NCBI RefSeq assembly: GCF_009827325.1
Contig: NZ_WTYC01000001.1
Location: 62,001-126,000 of the forward strand
Length of the DNA stretch: 64,000 nt
DNA from: Qipengyuania vulgaris
Lineage (GTDB): Bacteria > Pseudomonadota > Alphaproteobacteria > Sphingomonadales > Sphingomonadaceae
Direction of reading: 5' to 3'
A model generated the notes under the pieces. It made no database searches, was not told the origin of the DNA, and worked only from the letters and a program-made list of their open reading frames with translations. Both the position numbers and the translations under genes were made by a program. Shown piece after piece: positions 50,737 to 60,794 of the stretch (the stretch's first letter is position 1; every line of letters begins with the position of its first letter).

Positions 50737-53700
50737 CTACTCGCTTTCCTGGTCCTGAATGGTGGGTTCATCGGGCATCACGTCGTCCGGATCGATCTCG
50801 GGTTCGACTTCTTCACCGGTAATGGAGCGGCGGAGAAGCCGCTTGCCGTCGTCGCTCAGCAAGCCGAGTTCGCGCGGATCGCGCACGGAAGCCGGATCAT
50901 ACATCGCCTTCACCGAGGTGATGAGCTGATAGAATTGCGCGCGGATGTTGATGCGGAACTGAATGGGCAGTTTGGCGAGTTGGCGGGTAATGAAGTTCGT
51001 TTCTGCATCTTCGCCCTGCCGCACACCGTCGAAGCGCACCTGGGTGACGATTTCCCCCGTCAGCGGACCGTTCATCACTACCCGCATCTGCGAATAGTCG
51101 AGACTGCGGAGCGCATCGAAGGCAAAATTGGCGATAGCCGACAGGTCTTCGTAGGTCAGTTCTCCGACATAGGATATATTTCCGCCGGGCTCGCGCGACA
51201 CCAGGACGCCCTCTTCTATTCGCCCGTTTCCGGCGGCATCGAAAATGATCGGAACGGTGCCATCGAAGATGCCGGTCGCGGAGATATTCTCCAGCTCCAT
51301 CTGGGCGATGAACTGAGCTGCATCCAGTCCCACAATCTCGAAGATGTAGGCGCGCTCTTCGCTGACGCCGAGGTTGAGATCGACCTCTCGCAGGATAAGC
51401 TGCCCGCCCATGAACGGCCAGCTGCCACCTGCCACGGACAATACTTCCCCGTTCTGCAGGCTGAATTCCACCTCTCCTTCGAGCACTTCGACGCCGGGAT
51501 TGACCGAAGCCACCCGGATCCGCTGGTTTGGTGCGGTCGTAAGGCCGAGCAGGTCCGTGAATTCGATCGTTCCGCTCGCCCCCTGAACGGGACCGAAAGC
51601 TGCTGCGAAATCGAGGTCTTCTGAGGAGAATGTTCCGGTGCTGGTCACTTCGCCGCTCGGTGACCAGTCGATCCGGCCCTCGCCAGTGATCACACCTTCC
51701 GCATTGGCGATGACACCGAGCGCAAGTCCGCTGACATCTTCGGGTTGAAGCTGGTCATCGAAGGCAAGGCCTTCGACTTTCAGATCTGCATGGCCTTCGC
51801 CAGACGCGAGATTGTGGCGGATGTCGGCCAAGGTGACGATCCGGTCCGTCTGCGGATTGCGCAAAGCGGCAGCGGCAGTAATGATATTGTCTACCAGGGA
51901 AAGCGACGCGTCTCTCGCAATCAACGGCTCGAACCTGTCCGGTTCTTCCCTGTCGCTGAGCCGGAAAGTCGCATCGCCAATACTAAGGGTGCCGTCGGTG
52001 TAATCCCAGTTGCCGGACGTGTCATCCAACGTCATCGGTACGGCTGCGAGTGCGATTTCAGCATCGCTGAACGTCCCGGCGATATTGTCCCCTATTTCCG
52101 CTGAAAGATCGGAAATCAGAAAGCGGCTCGCGGTATCGACGGGGCCTAGCGAGATATCCAGATTTTGCGCACGAAGCGTGCCGGGATAGGCGAAGCCCAC
52201 AGGGCCGCTCGCGAGACGGATCGGCGTTTCGCCAAGCGAGCCGTTGAGGTCGAGCGCCGGTGCACCTGCGGCGAATTTCAGGCCGCCCTTGCCGAATTGC
52301 AGCATGGGCTTTCCGGGCGGTGGGCACAGGGTAAGACCCGGGCCGGACAGATTCAGTTCGGCAAATGCAAACCGGCGGAACGCGAACTCGGTGCATTCTC
52401 GCCATAGCGCCAGATCGCCGCCCGATTCCCATCTGCCACTTATCGGCAAGGACAACTGGTCGACTGCACCGCCGGGGAGCGGACCGCTCGCTTCAATCGT
52501 GCCGGAAAAACCGAGAGCGCCTGAACCGCCCTGTACTATTGTCATGCCTGGTATGGCCAGTTGCGCGCGCCCGGCTTCGTAAGGCGCCATGCTGAGCCTG
52601 AATACCGAACTGCCGTTTTCTGAGCGCTCCATGCGCCCGCTGATCCGCGGAAGATCGGGCCCTCCGGTTGCAATGTTGCCGAAAATCCTCGCGGGTTCTT
52701 CTCCGCGGGAAGCAATTTCGAATCGGGAAAGAGACAGAATTCGATTGCCGCTGCCGCCGGTCAATTCCGCCTGCGGCACAGATAGGGAATAGCCCTCATC
52801 CGTGCGCCGGAAGAGCAAATCGGCCGCCAGCGCACTGCCTCGCGTCTCTGCCTGCAAGGCTGCAGAGATGCGGCGCGCGATCGGGTTCAGGAGAGTGCCC
52901 TCCCCCGAATTTGCCAGACTTTCTATCGAATTGATGGAGACGGGCCCCAATCGCAGGCCATTGCCTTCGACATCGCCTTCCAGCTCGATCCGGGCAAAAT
53001 TGTCGCGTGAGCGCAGGGTTCCTTCGATCGTCATCAGCGCGGCAAGCGCTTGAGGAGTTTCGACCCCGCGCGCCGCGACGGTGTACCGCGAAGTCATCGA
53101 TCCACCGTTCAACTGCGCCCTGAGCGTGCCCGAAAGCGATTGCGCGCTGTTCGTAGCCAGGCGAACATCATCGGTCGCAATCCGGGCCTCGATCTCGGGC
53201 TGCGAAAGATCCTCGCTGGCCGTGACATCGAGTTCGGCCACCAGATCGGAAACCGAAAGCTCATTCTCGGCACATCCCAGCGAAGTCACGCGCAAAGGAC
53301 CCGTGAAACTGGGTTCTCCTGCCCGGGAAGTAACTTCTCCGAAGATCGTCGAATCTGCGGCTTCGCATCCGTCAAACGCCAGCGCCGGGGCAGTGGCGGC
53401 GAAAATCCCGGCGAAGCCATTTGCGATGTTGCCCTGCCCCACCAGCTTCAGGCCGATCGGACCGTATTCGGTTTCCAGCAGACCGCGACCATCCCGGATT
53501 GCCACGTCGATATCGGGCAGCCCGGAAGGTTCACCGGTGTCGCGGAAGATTACCCGGTCGAGCGATCCGAAACTGAGCCGCCCATCGACATATCGGCCGA
53601 AGAGGCGGGGCTCTACGAGAGTTACTTCGCCGATTTCCGGCAGCCCGAAGCGATGTCTGAGGCGGACGATAACGCGCTCTGCCGTGAAATTCGGTGCGTT

Positions 53701-53946
53701 AGGATCGCCGATTACGAGATCGGAGATTACCTGCGTCTGCCCACCTACCCGCTCGATTTCGTAGGTCGCTGGCAGGTCGTATGCTTCCAGCTGGTCGGCA
53801 ACGAAGTCGTCGGCAATGGCGAAGCGGTTCATCCATACCAGTACGGCAATCACCACCAGCATCGAAACGACGAGCGCAGGCACCTGCCAGCGCTTCTTGC
53901 GCCAGCGCGGTCTATCGCTCACATATTGGCCTGCTGACCCGTCCAT
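50737..53946 (-). CDS. ydbH: YdbH family AsmA-like intermembrane lipid-transport protein
   Basis: 1069 residues from the ATG at 53946. A single N-terminal transmembrane helix (about 20-38, ALVVSMLVVIAVLVWM) is followed by a very long beta-rich periplasmic part, with repeated short beta-strand phrases and a C-terminal domain (SLDYSQMRVVMNGPLTGEIV and following) typical of the DctA-YdbH family. In E. coli YdbH, TamB and YhdP carry phospholipids to the outer membrane. It is followed by ynbE and ydbL in the same order as in E. coli, so the transport module is complete. It diverges from radC by 37 bases. Confidence 0.9.
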   Translation of the reverse strand: MDGSAGQYVSDRPRWRKKRWQVPALVVSMLVVIAVLVWMNRFAIADDFVADQLEAYDLPATYEIERVGGQTQVISDLVIGDPNAPNFTAERVIVRLRHRFGLPEIGEVTLVEPRLFGRYVDGRLSFGSLDRVIFRDTGEPSGLPDIDVAIRDGRGLLETEYGPIGLKLVGQGNIANGFAGIFAATAPALAFDGCEAADSTIFGEVTSRAGEPSFTGPLRVTSLGCAENELSVSDLVAELDVTASEDLSQPEIEARIATDDVRLATNSAQSLSGTLRAQLNGGSMTSRYTVAARGVETPQALAALMTIEGTLRSRDNFARIELEGDVEGNGLRLGPVSINSIESLANSGEGTLLNPIARRISAALQAETRGSALAADLLFRRTDEGYSLSVPQAELTGGSGNRILSLSRFEIASRGEEPARIFGNIATGGPDLPRISGRMERSENGSSVFRLSMAPYEAGRAQLAIPGMTIVQGGSGALGFSGTIEASGPLPGGAVDQLSLPISGRWESGGDLALWRECTEFAFRRFAFAELNLSGPGLTLCPPPGKPMLQFGKGGLKFAAGAPALDLNGSLGETPIRLASGPVGFAYPGTLRAQNLDISLGPVDTASRFLISDLSAEIGDNIAGTFSDAEIALAAVPMTLDDTSGNWDYTDGTLSIGDATFRLSDREEPDRFEPLIARDASLSLVDNIITAAAALRNPQTDRIVTLADIRHNLASGEGHADLKVEGLAFDDQLQPEDVSGLALGVIANAEGVITGEGRIDWSPSGEVTSTGTFSSEDLDFAAAFGPVQGASGTIEFTDLLGLTTAPNQRIRVASVNPGVEVLEGEVEFSLQNGEVLSVAGGSWPFMGGQLILREVDLNLGVSEERAYIFEIVGLDAAQFIAQMELENISATGIFDGTVPIIFDAAGNGRIEEGVLVSREPGGNISYVGELTYEDLSAIANFAFDALRSLDYSQMRVVMNGPLTGEIVTQVRFDGVRQGEDAETNFITRQLAKLPIQFRINIRAQFYQLITSVKAMYDPASVRDPRELGLLSDDGKRLLRRSITGEEVEPEIDPDDVMPDEPTIQDQESE

Positions 53947-53983
53947 CGAACCCCGCACTTGCGCGCATCGCGGCACAAAGGCA

Positions 53984-54718
53984 ATGCAACGCCTTGAAAC
54001 GGCTGGGGGAGGAAAAAGGTTGCCGGAGGTCGAGAAAAAGGCGGCAAGCCACGCCGGGGCGGGTCATCGCGCACGCCTCCGCACGCGCCTTCTGAGCGGC
54101 GGGGCCGAAGCGCTGGCGGACTACGAACTGCTGGAATTTCTTCTCTTCGCAGGCATCAGACAGGGCGATACGAAGCCTCTGGCCAAGAATCTGATCGCCC
54201 GGTTTGGTTCCTTTTCCGGCGTTCTCAATGCGGCCCCGAGCGCTCTCGCCCAGGTGAAGGGAATGGGGGAAGTGAGTGCGGCATCCCTACATGCGGTGTC
54301 GCTGACTGCCCGGCGAATGGCGCGCGGATCGGTGCAGCAGCAACCGGTGCTGGGAAGCTGGCAGGCGCTGCTCGATTACCTCGCCATCGACATGGGCGAA
54401 TTGAAGCACGAACGCGTCCGTGTGCTTTATCTCGATACGCGAAACCGGTTGATCGACGACCACCTCGCTGCCGAGGGCTCCATCGACGAGGCTGCGATTC
54501 ACCCGCGAGAAGTCATCCGCCGCGCCTTCGATGTAGGGGCCAGCGCGCTTATCCTCGTCCACAACCACCCCAGCGGCGATCCGGAGCCCAGCCGGGCGGA
54601 TATCCAGATCACCAACCGCATCGCGGAAGCTGGCCGGCTGCTCAACGTCACGGTCCACGATCACGTTATAGTGGGGCGCGGCACGCATGTTTCTCTGCGG
54701 GCCAAGGGACTGATCTAG
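53984..54718 (+). CDS. radC: RadC-type JAMM metalloprotease-fold protein
   Basis: 244 residues from the ATG at 53984 (after AAAGG). A TTG at 54020 with a strong GGAGG site is an alternative start. The N-terminal HhH-like part (LADYELLEFLLFAGIRQ, VKGMGEVSAASLHAV) is followed by the JAB1/MPN core HNHPSGDPEPSRAD, which keeps the zinc ligands. RadC is widely conserved but its role is unclear; older repair claims are disputed. The frame upstream to 53816 is antisense to ydbH and not coding. Confidence 0.93.
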   Translation: MQRLETAGGGKRLPEVEKKAASHAGAGHRARLRTRLLSGGAEALADYELLEFLLFAGIRQGDTKPLAKNLIARFGSFSGVLNAAPSALAQVKGMGEVSAASLHAVSLTARRMARGSVQQQPVLGSWQALLDYLAIDMGELKHERVRVLYLDTRNRLIDDHLAAEGSIDEAAIHPREVIRRAFDVGASALILVHNHPSGDPEPSRADIQITNRIAEAGRLLNVTVHDHVIVGRGTHVSLRAKGLI

Positions 54719-54719
54719 C

Positions 54720-57530
54720 TCAATTCACAGTCAGTCCGTGCCGGGCATATTGAGCCTTGAGCTCGGGTGCCATGCGAAGCGCAGTTGCGATATCGTCGCT
54801 GCCCGCCCGGTCCCCCTGTTCCATCCGGATGATTCCGCGCATGTAGAGCGAGGCGGCCATACCGGGATTGAGTTCGAGAACGCGGTTGAGGTCTTCGATA
54901 GCCGCATCGAAATTGCCCATGCGATAATGCACCATCGCCCGGCTATCGAGCATCGGCGTACTGTTCGACGCGCGCTCGATTGCCCGCGTGCAAATTTCCA
55001 GTGCACCGTCGAGCCCGGTATCGAATAGCCCGCGATACCAGCAATCGTAGTTCAGCGCGGTTTCGTTCAGTGGCTTGTCGGCCACCTCTTCCGACATGAT
55101 GGCGAGACCGCCCGCGACATCGCCCGACAACCCGGTCCCGATAGCGTAGATGCCGGCATAATAGGCGCTGTCCTCATCGGAGACCGGCAGACTTTCGAGC
55201 AATTCGATCGCTTCGTCCGTTCGCCCGGCATAGGCCAGCCGCTCGCCGAGAATAAGGGCCACGTCGGTATCGGGTTCCAGATCATAGGCGCGCTGGAGGT
55301 CGGCGAGAGCGCTCTCCGTCCTGCCCAGCGAATGAAGGACGTTTGAACGCCATTGCAGAACCCATGCCGAAGTATCCTCCTCCACCAGCTTGTCCAGATC
55401 CAGTAGAGCGTCTTCGAAGCGGTAAATATCGTGCAGGAAGCCTGCCCGTTCCCCGAGAGGACCGTAATCATCCTCCTCGGCGAATTCGATCGCAGCTTCA
55501 TAAGCGGCGAGGATGGGCTCGCTTCGCTTGTCGAGTTCCTTGCGGTCCAACTGCCAGCGCCAGACCATGTCTTCGGGAGCAAGAAGCCTGCTTTCCTCGC
55601 TCGCGAAGCGGCGTACTTCACGTTTCACTTCAGGCAGTTTGTCGGCGCCGATCTCACCCAATTGCTGGACTACTTCGACCGCGCCCGAGAAGCGATTACC
55701 TTTGAGCGTGTTCGCCCCTACAATGCGGGTATTGGCGTAACGGACCTCGATATTATCCGGACCTTCGAAGACGAATCCATCCATTCCGACGGGAAGAATC
55801 ATTTCGCCGACAATGTGATTCCGGAGCGGTCCGTTCGTGGCGACGGGAATATCGCGCCATTCGGGTTTGGCGCGGCTCGCACTGAACGCCTCGTCGGGCT
55901 TGAGGTCCGCATCGAGCACCAAGCGCCCATCTTTCCATTCGAAGTCGGATGACGTTATGCCGGTAACACGCAGCATTCCCAGCGCTTTCTCTTCATTATA
56001 ATCTACGCTGACGGAACTGACTGCGCTCCCATCCTGACCCTGTGCAAAGCTTTTAGCGATCTCGCGCAGCGAGTCCTCGTCACCCTCGTCAACCAGCTTG
56101 CGGAAGCCGGCACCTTGAGGTCCGTAGAATTCCATTTCCAACGTGTAGAGGGCCGGAAGGTCGATACCTGCCGTATAGTCGGTGACGACATTCATCACCA
56201 GATTGGGCGATGTCTGCTCACGCTGGGACATCTGGACAAGGTCGGACCCTTCCGCACTCAGCGGCAATGCATAGTAAAAAGGCGGAACCCATCCGACGTT
56301 CGCCAGACGCGTAGCCGCGCTCGTACCGTCCAGCCAGTAATCCTGTCCGTCAATCTGCGCGCGCACGATCATATGGTCGAAATTGCCCGGCACCGGCAGC
56401 AGTTCGGGTATCGCGTCACCGCCGCCTGTCTGCACCAGCACGGTCTGCGACTGGATGCCCATCTCCTTTAACAGAGCATGCAGGAGCACCGACTTGGCCT
56501 TGCAATCGCCATAGCGGTTCGCCCAGGTTTCCCCGGCATCCTGCGGCAGGTAATTCCCCCCGTCGAGCCCGTTGAGAAGATAGCTCACCTCGTCCTGTAC
56601 GAGCTGTGTCGCCAACGCAGCTCGGTGCAGCGGATCGGGGGTCTTTGCCATTATCGCACGTGCTTGAGCGACCACGTCGCTATCAGGCGCGACATCGGCC
56701 GCCTCGGTAAAATGCGGAGCCATGGTGCGCGACAATTCCTGCCAATCGGAATAAGTCCCCACGCGCAGCACGGGATTGCGGCGAAAGCGCCAGGGTGCAT
56801 CATTCGGCATCTCGGGTAGCTCGGCCAAGGGAAGAACGACTTCCAGCCTGCTCACGCCGTTTTCGGTCGCCGGCGCCGCGAGTCCGGCATGATCTTCCAC
56901 CCGCCAGTAAACATCTTCGTCCGCTGGCCAGCTGACCACCGCTCGGGCAAAACCTACCTGCCAGGGTTCGCTGCCGAGAAACTGGAGAACCTGCATCTCG
57001 TCACCAAGGGCCTGATCGTCGATGGTGACCGAGCGGGTCACTCGCAGAACGTCACCGACTTGCAGGCCGGGGACCGCCATCGTGGCAGTCAGTTGTCCGT
57101 CGAGCAGACGTTGCTCAAGTCCTTGCTCTCGGCGGAGAATATCGAATTCCGCACCGCTGCCGATCAGATCGATCCGTTCGTCTCCGCGAAGGATCTCCAC
57201 CCGGTGGATGGTCAGATCGCCCTTGTCCGGCAACCAGTCGAGCGAGATGGTGCCCTGTTCCATCAAGGCCTGCGGATTGTCTATCCGCATGGCGTTATCG
57301 GCATATGTAGTAACGACACCGTCTTCCAGCCAATGCTGCCAATCTGCGATCAGCTGGGATGGCCCTTCGTCAATTGCGGAAGTGTCGAGGCTCGCCTGGT
57401 CGATCCAGCTGGGCGTATCACCATACAAAACTTCTTCGCCGGCAAGCACGGGATTCGCGCAGCAGATGGCGAGCGCAGTTCCGCAGAACAAAGGAAAGCG
57501 GAGCGCGGATTTAATCGATTTATCGTTCAT
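54720..57530 (-). CDS. DUF3857/transglutaminase-like/TPR periplasmic protein
   Basis: 936 residues. A signal peptide (1-30, ending NPVLAG), a DUF3857 beta domain (about 55-260), a transglutaminase-like core (about 290-420) with Cys in NRYGDCKAKS, His in NFDHMIVR and Asp in DYWLDGTSA, then TPR-type helices after about 720 (AYDLEPDTDVALILGERLAY, MLDSRAMVHYRMGNFDAAIE). Such proteins may cross-link or cleave peptides in the periplasm; the substrate is unknown. Stands alone on the minus strand between radC (convergent, one base apart) and purB (divergent). Confidence 0.88.
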   Translation of the reverse strand: MNDKSIKSALRFPLFCGTALAICCANPVLAGEEVLYGDTPSWIDQASLDTSAIDEGPSQLIADWQHWLEDGVVTTYADNAMRIDNPQALMEQGTISLDWLPDKGDLTIHRVEILRGDERIDLIGSGAEFDILRREQGLEQRLLDGQLTATMAVPGLQVGDVLRVTRSVTIDDQALGDEMQVLQFLGSEPWQVGFARAVVSWPADEDVYWRVEDHAGLAAPATENGVSRLEVVLPLAELPEMPNDAPWRFRRNPVLRVGTYSDWQELSRTMAPHFTEAADVAPDSDVVAQARAIMAKTPDPLHRAALATQLVQDEVSYLLNGLDGGNYLPQDAGETWANRYGDCKAKSVLLHALLKEMGIQSQTVLVQTGGGDAIPELLPVPGNFDHMIVRAQIDGQDYWLDGTSAATRLANVGWVPPFYYALPLSAEGSDLVQMSQREQTSPNLVMNVVTDYTAGIDLPALYTLEMEFYGPQGAGFRKLVDEGDEDSLREIAKSFAQGQDGSAVSSVSVDYNEEKALGMLRVTGITSSDFEWKDGRLVLDADLKPDEAFSASRAKPEWRDIPVATNGPLRNHIVGEMILPVGMDGFVFEGPDNIEVRYANTRIVGANTLKGNRFSGAVEVVQQLGEIGADKLPEVKREVRRFASEESRLLAPEDMVWRWQLDRKELDKRSEPILAAYEAAIEFAEEDDYGPLGERAGFLHDIYRFEDALLDLDKLVEEDTSAWVLQWRSNVLHSLGRTESALADLQRAYDLEPDTDVALILGERLAYAGRTDEAIELLESLPVSDEDSAYYAGIYAIGTGLSGDVAGGLAIMSEEVADKPLNETALNYDCWYRGLFDTGLDGALEICTRAIERASNSTPMLDSRAMVHYRMGNFDAAIEDLNRVLELNPGMAASLYMRGIIRMEQGDRAGSDDIATALRMAPELKAQYARHGLTVN

Positions 57531-57699
57531 GTAGCACAGTTTACCGAGATTAATGCGTTGCGCAATCCACCTGCGATGAGCCGGTAAAGCCTGTGTTGAC
57601 CAAGGATTTTAAGGGTTGGACGGGAGCCCCAGCCTTGCCAGCCTGCATCTGCCACTCTAGCGGGGCGCGGCACATTCCCGCCATTCACGGAGTCGACCC

Positions 57700-59010
57700 A
57701 TGGTCCCCCGCTACGCCCGCCCAGAGATGTCCGCAATCTGGGAGCCGGAGTCGAAATATCGGATCTGGTTCGAAATCGAAGCGCATGCGACCGAGAAGCT
57801 CGGCGAGCTTGGCGTGGTGCCGAAGAGCGCTGCCAAAGCGCTTTGGGACTGGTGGGCCACCGATCCGAAGATCGACGTGGAAGCCATCGATGCGATCGAG
57901 GCCGTGACCAAGCATGACGTAATCGCATTCCTCACGTGGGTGGCAGAAAACGTCGGCGATGAAGCGCGCTTCATGCACCAGGGTATGACCAGTTCGGATG
58001 TCCTCGATACCACCTTGGCTGTGCAACTGGTCCGTGCGACCGACTTGCTGCTGGAAGACATGGACGCTCTGCTCGAAGCCATCGAGCGCCGAGCGAAGGA
58101 ACACAAATACACCCCGACCATCGGCCGCAGCCATGGCATCCATGCAGAACCGGTAACCTTCGGCCTCAAGCTCGCACAGGCATATGCCGAGTTCGATCGC
58201 TGCAAATCGCGCCTTCTCGCTGCGCGCGAGGAAATCGCCACATGTGCCATTTCGGGTGCGGTTGGGACCTTCGCGAATATCGATCCGAGCGTGGAAGAAT
58301 ACGTCGCCGAGAAATTGGGCCTCAAACCCGAGCCAGTCTCGACCCAGGTTATTCCGCGGGACCGGCACGCGATGTATTTCGCGACACTCGCTGTGATCGC
58401 CGGTTCGATCGAACGGGTCGCGGTTGAAGTCCGCCACTTGCAGCGTACCGAAGTGCTCGAAGCCGAAGAGTTTTTCTCCAAGGGGCAGAAGGGTTCGAGC
58501 GCGATGCCGCACAAGCGCAACCCGATCCTGACCGAAAACCTGACCGGTCAGGCACGCATGATCCGCGCCTATGCACTGCCCGCGCTCGAAAACGTCGCGC
58601 TGTGGCATGAACGCGATATTTCGCATTCCTCGGTCGAGCGCTTCATCGGCCCGGATGCCACGATAACGCTGGATTTCGCCCTCGCCCGCCTGACCGGCGT
58701 AATCGACAAGCTGCTCGTCTACCCGGAACGCATGCAGGCCAATATGGACCGCATGGGTGGCCTGATCCATTCGCAGCGCGTCTTGCTTGCCCTCACCCAG
58801 AACGGCGTGAGCCGCGAAGATGCCTACCGCCTGGTTCAGCGCAACGCGATGAAGGTCTGGGAATCGGACGGGAGGCTGATGTTGCTCGATCTGCTCAAGC
58901 AGGACGATGAAGTGACCGCTGCGCTGACGGAAGAGCAACTCGAGGAGAGGTTCGACCTCGAATACCATTTCAGGCAGGTCGACACCATTTTCGACCGCGT
59001 GTTCGGCTAG
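57700..59010 (+). CDS. purB: adenylosuccinate lyase
   Basis: 436 residues. Fumarase/aspartase superfamily: EARFMHQGMTSSDVLDTTLA (catalytic His region), TIGRSHGIHAEPVTFGLK and the signature loop GSSAMPHKRNPIL. Short form typical of alphaproteobacteria. It acts twice in purine synthesis, releasing fumarate from SAICAR and adenylosuccinate. The 169 bases before it hold a TTGACC at 57597 but no good -10. Confidence 0.97.
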   Translation: MVPRYARPEMSAIWEPESKYRIWFEIEAHATEKLGELGVVPKSAAKALWDWWATDPKIDVEAIDAIEAVTKHDVIAFLTWVAENVGDEARFMHQGMTSSDVLDTTLAVQLVRATDLLLEDMDALLEAIERRAKEHKYTPTIGRSHGIHAEPVTFGLKLAQAYAEFDRCKSRLLAAREEIATCAISGAVGTFANIDPSVEEYVAEKLGLKPEPVSTQVIPRDRHAMYFATLAVIAGSIERVAVEVRHLQRTEVLEAEEFFSKGQKGSSAMPHKRNPILTENLTGQARMIRAYALPALENVALWHERDISHSSVERFIGPDATITLDFALARLTGVIDKLLVYPERMQANMDRMGGLIHSQRVLLALTQNGVSREDAYRLVQRNAMKVWESDGRLMLLDLLKQDDEVTAALTEEQLEERFDLEYHFRQVDTIFDRVFG

Positions 59011-59069
59011 ACGCGGCGAGTTTCAGGGCTTAGCATCTCGTTCAAACGATAGAGGGGAGCTGCATTTCC

Positions 59070-59432
59070 ATGCAAATTGTCCGAACCATACTCTGGATCC
59101 TGCTGCTGGTAGGTGTGCTCGCATTTTCATTTGGCAACTGGGATCGGCAGATCGATGTACGCATCTGGCCGGGCATTGTCTGGGATACACGCGTTCCTGC
59201 CTTGGTGATCGTGTCCTTCCTTCTCGGACTTGTCCCGATGTGGTTGTATCACCGCGGCGTGCGCTGGCGCCTCAGCCGCCGGATTTCAGGGTTGGAGACG
59301 GCGACAGCATCGATGGCGGCACCCAAAGCCGACCCCACTCCGCCGGCGCCCGTCCGCCCGGAACCGGCGCACAAGGAAACACCGGCAGAGCCCGACAATC
59401 CCGTTGAGCCGGAACCCACGACCAGGCCATGA
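59070..59432 (+). CDS. LapA-like (DUF1049) membrane protein
   Basis: 120 residues. Two hydrophobic helices (about 5-22 and 46-63) bracket a short FGNWDRQIDVRIWPGIVW segment; a basic stretch then leads into a Pro/Thr/Glu-rich tail (from about 85). Matches the LapA domain (DUF1049), which in E. coli LapA binds LapB and helps regulate LPS synthesis. It overlaps pyrF by four bases (ATGA). In sphingomonads this gene commonly precedes pyrF. Confidence 0.88.
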   Translation: MQIVRTILWILLLVGVLAFSFGNWDRQIDVRIWPGIVWDTRVPALVIVSFLLGLVPMWLYHRGVRWRLSRRISGLETATASMAAPKADPTPPAPVRPEPAHKETPAEPDNPVEPEPTTRP

Positions 59433-60103
59433 GCAATCCGATCTTTCTCGCGCTGGACGTGCCGCGTTTGCGCGATGCCGTGGCTCTGGCAGAAAACGCC
59501 AAGGCACATATTGGCGGGGTCAAGCTGGGTCTCGAGTTCTTCAATGCCCATGGTGCGCATGGCGTTCACATGCTTGCACAGCTCGGGCTGCCGATATTTC
59601 TCGACCTCAAGCTCCACGATATTCCCAATACGGTCGCTGGCGCTATGCAGGCCATTCATGTGCTGGAACCTGCTATCGTTACAGTCCATGCCTGCGGCGG
59701 TCGCGCCATGATGGAAGATGCGAAGGCCGCTGCCGGGGAGAATACGAAAGTCGTGGCCGTCACGATGCTGACCAGCCTCGACGAGCGCGACATACAGGAA
59801 ATGGGCATATCGGATTCTCCTTCCGATCATGTCCTGCGCCTGGCTGAACTGGCGCATCGGGCCGGCCTCGACGGCGCGGTATGTTCGGGCCACGAAATAA
59901 AGTCGGTCCACAACCAGTGGAAGGATGGCTTCTTCGTCGTGCCCGGCCTTCGTCCGGAGGGCGGTGCATCGGGCGATCAGAAGCGTGTGGTCACTCCTCG
60001 CCAGGCCCGGGACGACGGGGCAAGCGTGCTGGTAATCGGACGCCCGATTAGCCGTGCGGAAGACCCCGCAGAAGCAGCGCGTGCGATCGAAGCGACGCTT
60101 TAA
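59429..60103 (+). CDS. pyrF: orotidine 5'-phosphate decarboxylase
   Basis: 224 residues, group 1 form. VKLGLEFFNAHGAHG and FLDLKLHDIPNTVAGAM (the catalytic Lys-Asp-x-x-Asp region), VTMLTSLDERDIQEMG and RPISRAEDPAEAARAI are conserved. It decarboxylates OMP to UMP, the last step of pyrimidine synthesis. It follows the LapA-like gene by overlap and is followed after 9 bases by trpF. Confidence 0.97.
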   Translation: MSNPIFLALDVPRLRDAVALAENAKAHIGGVKLGLEFFNAHGAHGVHMLAQLGLPIFLDLKLHDIPNTVAGAMQAIHVLEPAIVTVHACGGRAMMEDAKAAAGENTKVVAVTMLTSLDERDIQEMGISDSPSDHVLRLAELAHRAGLDGAVCSGHEIKSVHNQWKDGFFVVPGLRPEGGASGDQKRVVTPRQARDDGASVLVIGRPISRAEDPAEAARAIEATL

Positions 60104-60112
60104 AGCGGATCA

Positions 60113-60754
60113 ATGCCTGCCCTTATCAAGATTTGCGGCATCTCGAGTGTGGATGCGCTGGACGCTGCAATCGAAGCCCGCGCGGATTACTTCGGAATGG
60201 TGTTCTTTCCGCCCTCGCCGCGTCATGTCGATCATCATGCAGCCAGCGCGCTTGCGATGCGCGCCGGAGTTAGGATCGGCCGAATTGGCCTATTTGTCGA
60301 TGCGGACGATAATCAGATCGCCGAGGGCGTGCAGGCAGCGCGCCTCGATGCCATCCAGCTCCACGGAGAAGAAACACCTGCGCGTGTCGCCGTGATCAAG
60401 GAACGCTTCGGTCTCCCTGTCTGGAAGGCGATACCTGTCGCATCGGAAAAAGACATGGGGGCTGCCGCAGCGTACGAAGACGTTGCCGACCTCCTGCTGT
60501 TCGATGCCAAGACGCCAAGGGACGCGGCGCTGCCCGGAGGGATGGGTTTGCGTTTCGACTGGAATCTCCTGGGGCGCTGGCGCGGGCGTTCAGGCTGGGG
60601 ACTGGCAGGAGGGCTTTCCCCCCTGAATGTCGCTGGAGCGATTGCCGAGACGTCTGCGCCGCTTGTCGATACCTCCAGCGGAGTGGAGAGCGCTCCGGGC
60701 GTCAAGGACCCCCAGCGCATACGGGCCTTCTGCGAGGCCGCCCGCAAAGCTTGA
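60113..60754 (+). CDS. trpF: phosphoribosylanthranilate isomerase
   Basis: 213 residues. IKICGISSVDALDAAIEA (catalytic Cys near the N-terminus), FGMVFFPPSPRHVD, LHGEETPARVAV, DLLLFDAKT and GLAGGLSPLNVAGAI, then DTSSGVESAPGVKDPQRIRA, form the TIM barrel with its phosphate-binding end. Third step of tryptophan synthesis. In many relatives trpB and trpA follow; here rpsD comes next instead. Confidence 0.96.
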   Translation: MPALIKICGISSVDALDAAIEARADYFGMVFFPPSPRHVDHHAASALAMRAGVRIGRIGLFVDADDNQIAEGVQAARLDAIQLHGEETPARVAVIKERFGLPVWKAIPVASEKDMGAAAAYEDVADLLLFDAKTPRDAALPGGMGLRFDWNLLGRWRGRSGWGLAGGLSPLNVAGAIAETSAPLVDTSSGVESAPGVKDPQRIRAFCEAARKA

Positions 60755-60794
60755 CGCAATGCCCAATCCTGCTATGCGCGCGCCTTCGCTGATT

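Noticed and set aside
57685..58968. Minus-strand open frame (427 codons) across purB
   Set aside because: Antisense shadow of purB; the purB motifs are complete on the plus strand.
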